Source of the DNA: Spirochaetia bacterium
GTDB lineage: Bacteria > Spirochaetota > Spirochaetia > Treponematales > Treponemataceae
NCBI GenBank assembly: GCA_900769985.1
Contig: CAAGIS010000107.1
Coordinates: 1 to 45,306, forward strand
Reading direction: 5' to 3'
Length of the DNA: 45,306 nucleotides
A model generated the notes under the pieces. It saw only the letters and a program-made list of their open reading frames with translations. It was not told the origin of the DNA and made no database searches. A program made the translations under genes and the position numbers. Below are positions 1 to 7,826 of this stretch, one piece after another (position 1 is the stretch's first letter; each line of letters opens with the position of its first letter).

Positions 1-55
1 AAACCTCTTTGGTTTCCAAGTCGTCTAATGATTCTGCTAATTCTTCCCAACCCAT
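1..55 (-). CDS. Possible partial hypothetical protein (5' end only)
   Basis: An ATG at 55 opens a frame that runs off the left edge of the window. The visible 18 residues (MGWEELAESLDDLETKEV) are acidic and would suit a helix or coiled coil. It lies 108 bp downstream of the permease gene on the same strand, so it could be a distal gene of the sugar operon. No clear ribosome binding site precedes it, and a second frame from an ATG at 71 is also open, so the start and even the reality of the gene are uncertain. I do not recognise the protein. Confidence 0.3.
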   Translation of the reverse strand, partial: MGWEELAESLDDLETKEV

Positions 56-163
56 GTTTTAATGTTAACATAGATTTGAAATTTTAAACAGCCCTTTTTT
101 GAAAATTGATTTCCGTGGATAAAAAGCAAAAATATTTTTCAGGGTTTATATCTTCACGCAGGT

Positions 164-1216
164 TCATTTTTCAACACCGGATACTACAATGCCTTCTATA
201 AAGAATTTCTGCGCCACAATGAAAATTATAAAGGGAACGACGCAGGCTATCATACTTGTTGCCATGACAAGATGAGTTTCTGTTGAATACATGTTGCTGA
301 ACGCTGAAAGCCCTATGCTGATAGGGTATTTTTCAGGATGGCCTGCAAGATACAGAAGTGGATTAAAGTAATCATTCCATGCCCAGAAAAAGTGGAAGAG
401 CCCGACGGAAATAACAGCAGGAACGCACTGCGGTAAAATGATTTTATACAAAGTCGCAATAGGACCGCAACCGTCAATCCTTGCCGCTTCGTCCATTTCC
501 TTTGGAATTCCAAGCATAAACTGCCGCAGCAAAAATACGTTATAGGCATTTGCAAAAAAATGCGGAACAACTAAAGGCAGCCAGGTTCCGACCCAGCCTA
601 TTTTATAGAAAATTGTATAAAGCGGAATCAGCGTAACAGCGCCCGGCAGAACAATTGTTGCAATCAATATAATGAAAAACTGTTTTTTGCCAGGAAACCT
701 GAATCTTGAAAATCCGTATGCAACTACAGTAGAAGAAAGCAGAGTTCCGAACGTAGTAATAAGCGCATAGAACAGCGTGTTTTTAAACAGTCGCAAAAAG
801 TTTACTGCATCCCAGCCTTTTTTGTAGTTGATAAACTGAAAATCAGTTTTCCATGCTTTTTCAAGGGAACGCCATTTGCCCTGCCAGACAATTTCTGCGC
901 CGTCAGGATTTTCAGGGTCAATAAAAACTGAACTGTCACGCCCTTTTTTTATAACAGCAAGCGGCTTTTTTGTTCCATCTTCTATAGGAACTAATAAAAT
1001 TTCACAGTCTTTTCCATTATAATTATATTTTTTAGGCGACTTAGGAATCGGCGACTGATTTAATGACGACAACTGTTCTTTGCTTTTAAATGAACTTGAT
1101 ACTCCGTAAAAAAACGGAAGCAAAAACATTACAAGTATAAATAAAGTCATTACTTTCAAGATTTTTCCTTTGGCAGATTTTGATTCTCGTAATTCTCTTA
1201 GTTCTTTTAGTGTCAT
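164..1216 (-). CDS. Carbohydrate ABC transporter permease, MalG-like (CUT1)
   Basis: 350-residue inner-membrane permease of a CUT1 sugar importer. One membrane segment lies near the N-terminus (about residues 20-40) and a block of five more fills the C-terminal two thirds. The EAA loop that contacts the ATPase reads EMDEAARIDGCGPIATLYKI, which is diagnostic for this family. Between the first and second membrane segments there is an insertion of roughly 85 residues, making the protein longer than the usual 270-300. The start is set by GAGGG seven bases before the ATG. It follows the partner permease by 12 bp, so the two are cotranscribed. The substrate is not readable from the permease; the nearby GH120 gene suggests xylo-oligosaccharides (inference). 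Confidence 0.93.
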   Translation of the reverse strand: MTLKELRELRESKSAKGKILKVMTLFILVMFLLPFFYGVSSSFKSKEQLSSLNQSPIPKSPKKYNYNGKDCEILLVPIEDGTKKPLAVIKKGRDSSVFIDPENPDGAEIVWQGKWRSLEKAWKTDFQFINYKKGWDAVNFLRLFKNTLFYALITTFGTLLSSTVVAYGFSRFRFPGKKQFFIILIATIVLPGAVTLIPLYTIFYKIGWVGTWLPLVVPHFFANAYNVFLLRQFMLGIPKEMDEAARIDGCGPIATLYKIILPQCVPAVISVGLFHFFWAWNDYFNPLLYLAGHPEKYPISIGLSAFSNMYSTETHLVMATSMIACVVPFIIFIVAQKFFIEGIVVSGVEK

Positions 1217-1228
1217 TTTGTACCCTCA

Positions 1229-2158
1229 TCAGTTTTTATCATTTACATAAAATACCCATTTGTTCGACGTTCCGAACAGAGCTACTGTGAAAATCATTCC
1301 TATGAAGAAAATAAGCCATGCAATGACCGCGCCATATCCCATGCTGAAATATGAAAATGCCTGCCTGTAAAAATACACCATCGGAAAATTCGTCATTCCG
1401 CTCGGGAAACCGTTTCCATTGTTTATTACCATTGGTATTAAGAAGAACTGCATAAGGCTGATTACATTGATAATCAAATTATAAAAGATAACTGGTGTCA
1501 TAATTGGAATTGTAACAGCCTTCATTCGCTGCCATGAATTAGCACCGTCCATAGTCGCTACTTCGTAAAGTTCTTTAGGAACGCCCTGAAGCCCTGCAAG
1601 AAAAATCAATATTGTATTTCCGCAGCCCCAAAGTCCGATTAAAGTATAGGAAATGTAAATCCATTTTGAACTTGAAAGCCATCTCACACCAGGCATTCCT
1701 TCATTTTTTAGAATTATATTAAACCAGCCTGTCTGTTCGTTCATAATTCCTTGCCAGATTAAAACACTCGCTACTAAAGGAATCATGCTCGGCAAATAGA
1801 ACAATGCACGGAAGACTTTTTTTCCGAAAAGATACTGATTATTAAGCAGAAATGCCACAATCATTGAAAAACAAAAAGAAACAGGCAATGAAATGAGCGT
1901 ATATTCAAAAATATGTGCTATAGATTTCATTACGACAGGGTCATCTACGATTGCTCTTTTCCAGTTATTAACTCCTACAAAAGTCGTTGCTTCAGGCTGA
2001 ATCAAGTTGTAGTCAAAAAAAGAAAAAATAAAAGAGGCAATCATCGGACCTAAAAAAAACGCTAAAAATCCAATAAGCCATGGCGAAATAAAAATCAGGC
2101 CCCATTTTTTTTCCCAGCGTTGAACACCACTGGTATTAATTTTTTTTGTCATATTCAT
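1229..2158 (-). CDS. Carbohydrate ABC transporter permease, MalF-like (CUT1)
   Basis: 309-residue permease, the MalF/UgpA-like partner of the downstream MalG-like protein. Six membrane segments are visible, beginning with GLIFISPWLIGFLAFFLGP near residue 20. The EAA loop reads ELYEVATMDGANSWQRMKAV, the expected form for this subunit. The gene sits 61 bp downstream of the binding-protein gene, with a strong hairpin in the gap (2169-2198). No good Shine-Dalgarno is seen close to the ATG at 2158, and an internal ATG two codons later is possible. No ATPase gene is in the window; CUT1 systems often share one encoded elsewhere. Confidence 0.93.
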   Translation of the reverse strand: MNMTKKINTSGVQRWEKKWGLIFISPWLIGFLAFFLGPMIASFIFSFFDYNLIQPEATTFVGVNNWKRAIVDDPVVMKSIAHIFEYTLISLPVSFCFSMIVAFLLNNQYLFGKKVFRALFYLPSMIPLVASVLIWQGIMNEQTGWFNIILKNEGMPGVRWLSSSKWIYISYTLIGLWGCGNTILIFLAGLQGVPKELYEVATMDGANSWQRMKAVTIPIMTPVIFYNLIINVISLMQFFLIPMVINNGNGFPSGMTNFPMVYFYRQAFSYFSMGYGAVIAWLIFFIGMIFTVALFGTSNKWVFYVNDKN

Positions 2159-2168
2159 ATTAATAAAT

Positions 2169-2198
2169 GCGGAACACCTCTGGAGGAAGATGTTCCGC
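2169..2198 (-). promoter_or_regulatory. Intercistronic hairpin between binding-protein and permease genes
   Basis: GCGGAACA at 2169-2176 pairs perfectly with TGTTCCGC at 2191-2198, and the loop can form a further small CCTC/GAGG stem. No T-run follows on the minus strand. Such stem-loops after binding-protein genes (malE-malF is the classic case) protect the upstream mRNA or partly terminate transcription, so the binding protein is made in excess. That role here is inferred from position. Confidence 0.6.
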
Positions 2199-2219
2199 TT
2201 GCCTCCTGATTAAAAGATT

Positions 2220-3593
2220 CTATTTATTCGCTGCTGAAAAAATACCATCCAAATTCTTTTTTAATTTTTCAGATTCTTTTTCAACAGAAAGGCCTTTATT
2301 ATTTATAAGATTATCCCAGAATTCTCCGTAGCATGTAGAAGCTTCCTGAAAACTCGGCATCCATGATTCATGGTTCGGGTTATCTGAGTACTTGATACTT
2401 TCTTTAATGATGTCTGTATTTACTGTTACGTGCGGATAACGTTCTTTGAAGAATGTTCCAAGGAAACCGTCCTGTTTTGCAGTCATCGCAGGCATTCCAC
2501 CGTAGATTTTCAAAAGATCATCCGATGCAGTCGTTACTAAATAAGACAGAACTTTGAATGCTTCTTCAGGATGTTTTGAGCCTTTTGGAATTTCAAATGT
2601 ATCTGCGTGCATTTTTGCAGTTATTTTCCCATTGTAAGACGGCATCGGATATACGTCCCACTGATAATTCATTTTTGCATAACCTGAATACCAGAGATGA
2701 CACTGAAACATTGCAATTCTACCAGATTCACCCCAGCTACCGTTTAAAAGAATATCAGAAGTACCATAAGGTCCGTTAGGAATAAAACAATCTTCCCACA
2801 TTCCATCATATGTCCAGTTCCATGCATCAATCCAGTTAGCAGGAATCTGAGCTTTATTATCGTTTCCTACAAAAGTACCAGGCCCAAACAAAGTTCCATA
2901 ACCGCGTGCATCGCCCCATACAATTCCGAATCCCCACTGAACGATACTTCCAGACTTAAAAGCAGATTCCGTTGCATCATTTCCGTTTTCGTCAACCGTA
3001 AGCTTCATAGCGATACGGCGAACGCAGTCATAATCCCAAGTCCATTCTTTGCCGTTTTCGTCAATGTATTTTTCACCGTAATTTTTTGGCGGAAGAGGAA
3101 TTCCCGCTTCTTCAAAAAGCTCTTTGTTTACATAAAGATACGACGGATAAATTCCAAACGGAAGCCCGATAAGCCCGTCCTGCTCGTCACGATAAAAATC
3201 AACCATCGAAGCATCAAACTGCGAAAGGTCAAAATTGCTTTTCTCTACCAAAGGCTCAAGGTCAAGCCAGGCACCTTTAAAACTGTCACGTCCGCGGATT
3301 CCGACAGGTCCTACAATATCAGGAGCATTTCCGCCGGAAATCTGAGTTGCCAGAGTCTGAAACGCCTGTCCGTTGTCTACGATTTCAAGGACAAGCTCAA
3401 TTTCATTCTGCGACTTGTTGAACTTATCAACCACCGCTTTCTGTGGAGCAAATGTCGGCTCATCAGAACCAGCCCCTAATCCTACAAACCATCTTACCTG
3501 CACTCTTTCGTTTTTTTTGCCACAGCCTGAAAAAAGACCGGCAATCCCCAAAACCAAAGCACCTGCAGCAATCACTTTCTTTAAGCTTTTCAT
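2220..3593 (-). CDS. Extracellular sugar-binding lipoprotein of ABC transporter
   Basis: 457-residue solute-binding protein (family 1, SBP_bac_1 type). The N-terminus is a lipoprotein signal: charged MKSLKK, a hydrophobic core, then LFSGC with the lipidated cysteine at residue 24. The mature part carries typical binding-protein features: a VRWFVGLGAG strand, an F(N)KSQNEIEL stretch, and a GGNAPDIVG loop. Although the frame extends 13 codons further upstream, AGGAGAGG six bases before the ATG at 3593 fixes the start. It is the first gene of the permease operon and is transcribed from the LacI-controlled promoter at 3687-3716. It would capture the sugar outside the inner membrane; a xylo-oligosaccharide ligand is inferred only from neighbours. 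Confidence 0.93.
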   Translation of the reverse strand: MKSLKKVIAAGALVLGIAGLFSGCGKKNERVQVRWFVGLGAGSDEPTFAPQKAVVDKFNKSQNEIELVLEIVDNGQAFQTLATQISGGNAPDIVGPVGIRGRDSFKGAWLDLEPLVEKSNFDLSQFDASMVDFYRDEQDGLIGLPFGIYPSYLYVNKELFEEAGIPLPPKNYGEKYIDENGKEWTWDYDCVRRIAMKLTVDENGNDATESAFKSGSIVQWGFGIVWGDARGYGTLFGPGTFVGNDNKAQIPANWIDAWNWTYDGMWEDCFIPNGPYGTSDILLNGSWGESGRIAMFQCHLWYSGYAKMNYQWDVYPMPSYNGKITAKMHADTFEIPKGSKHPEEAFKVLSYLVTTASDDLLKIYGGMPAMTAKQDGFLGTFFKERYPHVTVNTDIIKESIKYSDNPNHESWMPSFQEASTCYGEFWDNLINNKGLSVEKESEKLKKNLDGIFSAANK

Positions 3594-3617
3594 AATCCTC
3601 TCCTGAAAAGTTAGTAA

Positions 3618-3631
3618 TGTTTGCGCAAACA
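3618..3631. promoter_or_regulatory. LacI-family operator O2
   Basis: TGTTTGCGCAAACA is a perfect 14-bp palindrome with the central CG typical of LacI/GalR-family operators. It lies in the 5' leader of the binding-protein gene, 25 bp upstream of its start codon. The divergent lacI-type gene at 3850 is the obvious source of the repressor. Confidence 0.75.
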
Positions 3632-3671
3632 AAACAATGCAAAAATAAAGCAGAAAAAAAATCTGCCAATA

Positions 3672-3685
3672 TGTTTACGCAAACA
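3672..3685. promoter_or_regulatory. LacI-family operator O1
   Basis: TGTTTACGCAAACA, a near-perfect 14-bp palindrome, differs from the operator at 3618 by one base. Its centre is 54 bp from that of the other site, about five helical turns. It covers the predicted transcription start of the transporter operon (about 3680), so binding would block initiation, and a tetramer or two dimers could loop the two sites. Confidence 0.78.
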
Positions 3686-3686
3686 C

Positions 3687-3716
3687 ATTCTAGTCTTCTT
3701 TTGCACGCACTGTCAA
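3687..3716 (-). promoter_or_regulatory. Sigma-70-type promoter of the sugar ABC operon
   Basis: On the minus strand, TTGACA (3711-3716) is followed after 18 bp by TAGAAT (3687-3692), a close match to the housekeeping consensus. The predicted start site falls inside operator O1. Control by the divergent LacI-family repressor is inferred from this overlap. Confidence 0.72.
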
Positions 3717-3807
3717 GATATTTTTTAAATTTATCTGTTTTCATACCAAATACTGCAGATAAATTCAAAAGACAAAAATAAAAAAATAAATTATACTGTC
3801 AAAACAA

Positions 3808-3826
3808 GTTATGAAAAATTCATAAC
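3808..3826. promoter_or_regulatory. Inverted repeat ahead of the lacI-type gene
   Basis: GTTATGAA and TTCATAAC flank three adenines, giving a 19-bp inverted repeat 23 bp before the start codon. It does not match the two LacI operators. It could be a small leader hairpin or a site for another regulator. A TATACT at 3792-3797 just upstream may be the -10 of the regulator promoter, but no convincing -35 is visible. Confidence 0.35.
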
Positions 3827-3849
3827 GCTTTATTATTCTTGAGGTCAAA

Positions 3850-4881
3850 ATGGTCACACAAAAAGACGTTGCAAATCTGGCTGGAGTTTCTTTTATTACA
3901 GTTTCCAGGGTCATAAACGGTGAGAGAAACGTAAAAGAAGAAACCAGACGCAAAGTACAATCTGCCATTGACAAGCTCGGCTACTCACCTAGTTTTGCAG
4001 GGCAGGTTTTAAACAGCGGCAGATGCAATACGATTGCAATCCTGACACCGATTCCGTTTCGCCAGTCAATGAGGACGTTTTATTTAATGGAAATTCTTGC
4101 CGGCATTGAAGAAATATGCAACAGAAACAAAATTGATATGATGATTGGAATCGTTCCAGAAGCAGAAAATAATTCAAACTTTGATTACCTGAGACCTTAC
4201 AAGCAAAAAAAAGTCGATGGAATAATCTATGTCGGATTGAAAAAACTTCCAAATGAAATGATTAGTGAACTCGACAAACGAAAGCTCCCTTGTGTCGTCA
4301 TCGGTGACCGTCCGAAGAATAAACTCATGTCATGGGTTGACACTGACAATTTTGAAGCCGGCTATAATTCAGTTCAGCAGTTATGGAACCATGGACACAG
4401 GCAGATTGCCTTTATAGGAATTAACAAGGACATTTACAACGAAAATATTACAGATCGCGAAAAAGGCTTTATAAAGGCACTGAATGATTTAGGCGCAAAA
4501 TATAATCCAGAAGACTACATAATCCGAACAGAACTTCCTTCTCCCACAATAGATGCAGAAGTACAAAACGCTTTCTCAAAATGGAAAAAAAAACCTACTG
4601 CAATATTCTGCGGCACCGACTGGCTGGTCCCCGGTACAATTCAAGGAATAAAAAAATACGGCCTTTCTGTACCGGATGATATAAGCATCGTCGGGTTTGA
4701 CGGCTTTATAAATTTAACATATTTTTATATGAACATAGCGACGTTCCCCCAGCCGCTTAGAGAAATGGGACAGCGTGCAGCAGAGATTTTGCTGAACCAC
4801 ATAAAAAATCCTGAGCAAAAAAAAGAAACTGCAGTTTTTAAAGTTCCATTTCAAGACGGAGATTCACTGCGGAAAATCTAA
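3850..4881 (+). CDS. LacI/GalR-family transcriptional regulator
   Basis: 343 residues. The N-terminus is a textbook LacI helix-turn-helix (KDVANLAGVSFITVSRVING at about residues 4-24) followed by the hinge (RRKVQSAIDKLGYSP). The rest is a periplasmic-binding-protein-like sensor domain ending with the conserved SIVGFDGF and PLREMGQRAAEILL segments. GAGGT lies six bases before the ATG. It is divergent from the sugar-transport operon, whose promoter carries two LacI-type operators. The likely job is substrate-relieved repression of that operon; the inducer cannot be read from sequence, with a xylo-oligosaccharide as the contextual guess. Confidence 0.93.
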   Translation: MVTQKDVANLAGVSFITVSRVINGERNVKEETRRKVQSAIDKLGYSPSFAGQVLNSGRCNTIAILTPIPFRQSMRTFYLMEILAGIEEICNRNKIDMMIGIVPEAENNSNFDYLRPYKQKKVDGIIYVGLKKLPNEMISELDKRKLPCVVIGDRPKNKLMSWVDTDNFEAGYNSVQQLWNHGHRQIAFIGINKDIYNENITDREKGFIKALNDLGAKYNPEDYIIRTELPSPTIDAEVQNAFSKWKKKPTAIFCGTDWLVPGTIQGIKKYGLSVPDDISIVGFDGFINLTYFYMNIATFPQPLREMGQRAAEILLNHIKNPEQKKETAVFKVPFQDGDSLRKI

Positions 4882-4924
4882 AACTGAGTAATTGCTTCAA
4901 GTGTTAATCAGTTCTTCCCTGATT

Positions 4925-5617
4925 CTAAGCAGCAAATGGAGTTCCAGACGGACTGCCATTTGGATTATCATTACCGTTATTGTTCATATCAATGAGCCAG
5001 AGGAGCCTTTTTATCATTGACGGCAAAATATCGCGGATTAAAAAAGTTTCTCCCTTCGCCTGCGAAAAAGAAAAAACTTCCTCAGTCAAATCACTCATTG
5101 CAGGCGGAACTTCGCCTAAAACAGCCTTTGTTTCTTCTTCTGAATACTGAACTTTTTGTAACGGCGGAACATGTTTTTTTAATTCTTCATCAGGAAAAAA
5201 TTTGCACGGCCGCCATACTTTTTTTCCGTCCTTTGAATAAAAACTCGATGCCCCAAACAACCTGCATATAAAAGCCCTTCCGCCATAAATGGAACAATGA
5301 AAAGGTGAATTAAAATTGAACAAAGGACATGTTTTTTCTCCATTCCCAAAAGGAAAAACTCCTTCAGAAATCGAATGTGCAATTACCGGCTGATTTTCTA
5401 AAAGCCAGGCAGCCATATACAAAGCTTCACACTCTGATAAATCCGGCTCAAAACCTTCGCAGCATTTACCACAACCAGATGGACAGAAAAAATGAGTTTT
5501 ATCATACCACTCACCCTGCTCTCTTGAAATACGCTCATACGCATTTTCAACATTAATAAGAATATCGTAAACCGAAGTTCCCTCTAATTTTTTCAAAACT
5601 GATTCAATTTGTGACAT
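4925..5617 (-). CDS. YkgJ-family cysteine-cluster protein
   Basis: About 230 residues, of the YkgJ / Fe-S or zinc cysteine-cluster family (UPF0153-like). The cluster CPSGCGKCC spans residues 45-53, and further cysteines at about 97, 108 and 118 (KTCPLF, FHCSIYGGRAFICRLFG) complete the family pattern. The molecular function of this family is not established; metal binding is presumed from the cysteines. The start is ambiguous: an ATG at 5617 gives MSQIESVLKK, while a GTG at 5644 would add nine residues; neither has a strong ribosome binding site. It converges with the LacI-type gene and diverges from the GH120 gene. Confidence 0.8.
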   Translation of the reverse strand: MSQIESVLKKLEGTSVYDILINVENAYERISREQGEWYDKTHFFCPSGCGKCCEGFEPDLSECEALYMAAWLLENQPVIAHSISEGVFPFGNGEKTCPLFNFNSPFHCSIYGGRAFICRLFGASSFYSKDGKKVWRPCKFFPDEELKKHVPPLQKVQYSEEETKAVLGEVPPAMSDLTEEVFSFSQAKGETFLIRDILPSMIKRLLWLIDMNNNGNDNPNGSPSGTPFAA

Positions 5618-5758
5618 ACTTTTTACCAATCCTGTCAAAGACACTTGAGTATAAATTTTTTTTTATAGTTTTTTCAATATTTGCAATATCTTTCTTTCCA
5701 AAAAAACAATTTTATCGTATATAATAATTCAGAGAGAAAAAAAATTCAGGAGACTCTT

Positions 5759-7789
5759 GTGACATACTATGTAAACATTAATGCCAAAGATGGCGGAAAC
5801 GGAACTAAAGAAAATCCATTTAAAAAAATTCAACAGGCAGCTGAAATTGCACAGGCAGGAGACGAAGTTCTTGTTGCTCCAGGAATTTATCGTGAATATG
5901 TAAATCCAAAAAATTCTGGAACAGAAGGTAATCCCATCGTTTTTAAAGGTGAACAGTTAAAAGCCGCTCACATCACTGGAGCTGAAGAGGTTAAAAACTG
6001 GACTAATGTCAACGGAAATGTTTACGTTGCAAGGATTCCAAATATAACATTCGGCAGTTACAATCCTTTTACAACGCTCGTGCGCGGTGACTGGTTCATT
6101 GCGTATATGAAAGCGCACACAGGCGATGTTTTTTTAAACGGAAAATCAATGTACGAAGTCGCTTCGCTTGATAAAGTTATAAAACCGGAAATTTACGTTC
6201 CGTCATGGGATCAGGAATTTTCAACTTATACATGGTTTACAGAACAGAATGCAGAAAATGACGAAACTGTAATTTATGCCAATTTTCAGGGTAAAAATCC
6301 TAATACCGAAAACGTTGAAATAAGCGTAAGGCAGAATTGTTTTCTTCCGTCAGAAAAAGGACGTAACTACATTACATTGTCTGGCTTTACTGTTTCAAAA
6401 GCAGCAACACAATGGGCGCCGCCAACTGCATACCAGGACGGAATGATTGGACCTCATTGGTCAAAAGGCTGGATTATCGAGGACTGCGAAATATTTGAAT
6501 CAAAGTGTTCTGGAATCTCGCTCGGCAAATATTATCAGGAAGGCAATGACAATAAATGGCTTGAAAAAAAATACAAAGACGGAACGCAAACTCAGCGCGA
6601 CTGTGTCTGCATTGCCCAAATTGACGGCTGGTCAAAAGAAACTGTAGGTTCTCACATTGTACGACGATGTGACATTCACGACTGCGGACAATGCGGAATC
6701 GTCGGTCATCTTGGCGGCGTTTTTTCATTAATCGAAGACAATCACATTCATCACATCAATAACAAACAGAATCTTGCAGGAGCAGAAATCGGCGGAATAA
6801 AAATGCATGCCGCAATCGATGTCATTTACCGCCACAATCATATCCATAACTGCACGCGCGGAATATGGCTTGACTGGCAGGCACAGGGAACTCGCGTTAC
6901 GCAAAATTTCTTCCACGATAACTGCGTACCAAAATCGTATAATATGAACAAAGAAAGCATGCTTGGAGCTGCAGAAGATTTGTTTATTGAAGTTTCTCAC
7001 GGTCCGACACTTGTCGACAACAATATTTTCCTGTCTGACAGGGCATTAAAACTTGCGACACAAGGCGTTGCTCTCGTTCATAACATTATCGCAGGCGGCT
7101 TTACGGCAGTCGGTCGCGGTGTTGACAACGGCTCGCCAAACCTTCCTTCGCCGCGCTATACCCCTTACCATGTGCCGCACGGAACAGCCGTCACAGGGTT
7201 TATGACAATCCTGCATGGTGACTGCAAATTCTACAACAATATTTTCATTCAGCAGCCTATGCGGCCGTTTATGAAAAAAGTGATGAACTCAATGAAAAAA
7301 CAAGAATGGGACGACGGCAACATCATCACAGGCACAATTCCTTACAATGACTATCCCACTTTTAATGAATGGGACAAACAGTTTGAAGGATACTGCGGAA
7401 TGGGTTCTGTAACAACAGACAGGTATTACTCAAAACTTCCTGTATGGGCAGGTGGAAATCTTTATTTTAACGGTGCAAAACCGATGAAAAAAGAACTTGA
7501 TGCTTTTGTAAACAAAAAAGACTGCGTTACAATCGGCTTTACAGAAAAAGACGGCAAAATCTTCCTGAAGACAAATGTTTTCGATTTTATTCCGGACGCA
7601 AATTGCAAATTACTTAAAACAGATGACATTCCAATGGCTTTTGAACCGGAAGAAAAATACGAAAATCCAGATGGTTCACAAATCATTTTTGACACTGATT
7701 TCTTTGGCGAAAAACGCACTGGTACTGTAATTGCAGGTCCTTTTGCTGACAAAAATGAACTCGAAAAACCATTGTTTTGCACAAAATGA
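5759..7789 (+). CDS. GH120 beta-xylosidase (right-handed beta-helix)
   Basis: 676 residues with a parallel beta-helix fold: the N-terminus (YYVNINAKDGGNGTKENPF, AGDEVLVAPGIYRE) is typical, and helix rungs follow. Long segments agree with what I recall of Thermoanaerobacterium XylC, founder of GH120: GDVFLNGKSMYEV, WAPPTAYQDGMIGPHWSKGW, VGHLGGVFS and LDWQAQGTRV. The two XylC catalytic acids have equivalents at Asp372 (in WLDWQ, nucleophile) and Glu411 (in FIEVSHGP, acid/base). No signal peptide is seen, so it probably cleaves imported xylo-oligosaccharides in the cytoplasm. The GTG at 5759 is chosen because AGGAG lies seven to eight bases upstream; an ATG 26 codons earlier lacks one. A TATAAT at 5720-5725 is a possible -10. 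The family call is from memory of motifs, without a search. Confidence 0.88.
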   Translation: MTYYVNINAKDGGNGTKENPFKKIQQAAEIAQAGDEVLVAPGIYREYVNPKNSGTEGNPIVFKGEQLKAAHITGAEEVKNWTNVNGNVYVARIPNITFGSYNPFTTLVRGDWFIAYMKAHTGDVFLNGKSMYEVASLDKVIKPEIYVPSWDQEFSTYTWFTEQNAENDETVIYANFQGKNPNTENVEISVRQNCFLPSEKGRNYITLSGFTVSKAATQWAPPTAYQDGMIGPHWSKGWIIEDCEIFESKCSGISLGKYYQEGNDNKWLEKKYKDGTQTQRDCVCIAQIDGWSKETVGSHIVRRCDIHDCGQCGIVGHLGGVFSLIEDNHIHHINNKQNLAGAEIGGIKMHAAIDVIYRHNHIHNCTRGIWLDWQAQGTRVTQNFFHDNCVPKSYNMNKESMLGAAEDLFIEVSHGPTLVDNNIFLSDRALKLATQGVALVHNIIAGGFTAVGRGVDNGSPNLPSPRYTPYHVPHGTAVTGFMTILHGDCKFYNNIFIQQPMRPFMKKVMNSMKKQEWDDGNIITGTIPYNDYPTFNEWDKQFEGYCGMGSVTTDRYYSKLPVWAGGNLYFNGAKPMKKELDAFVNKKDCVTIGFTEKDGKIFLKTNVFDFIPDANCKLLKTDDIPMAFEPEEKYENPDGSQIIFDTDFFGEKRTGTVIAGPFADKNELEKPLFCTK

Positions 7790-7826
7790 TTTTCAAATTC
7801 TGTGAAAAACGATATAGTTCTTTTTT

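Noticed and set aside
4882..4924. Terminator between the LacI-type gene and the YkgJ-like gene
   Set aside because: Only a 6-bp AACTGA/TCAGTT pairing with a long loop and no T-run.
5697..5725. Complete promoter for the GH120 gene
   Set aside because: The TATAAT is good, but the sequence 17 bp upstream does not resemble a -35 box, so it is mentioned only in the gene entry.
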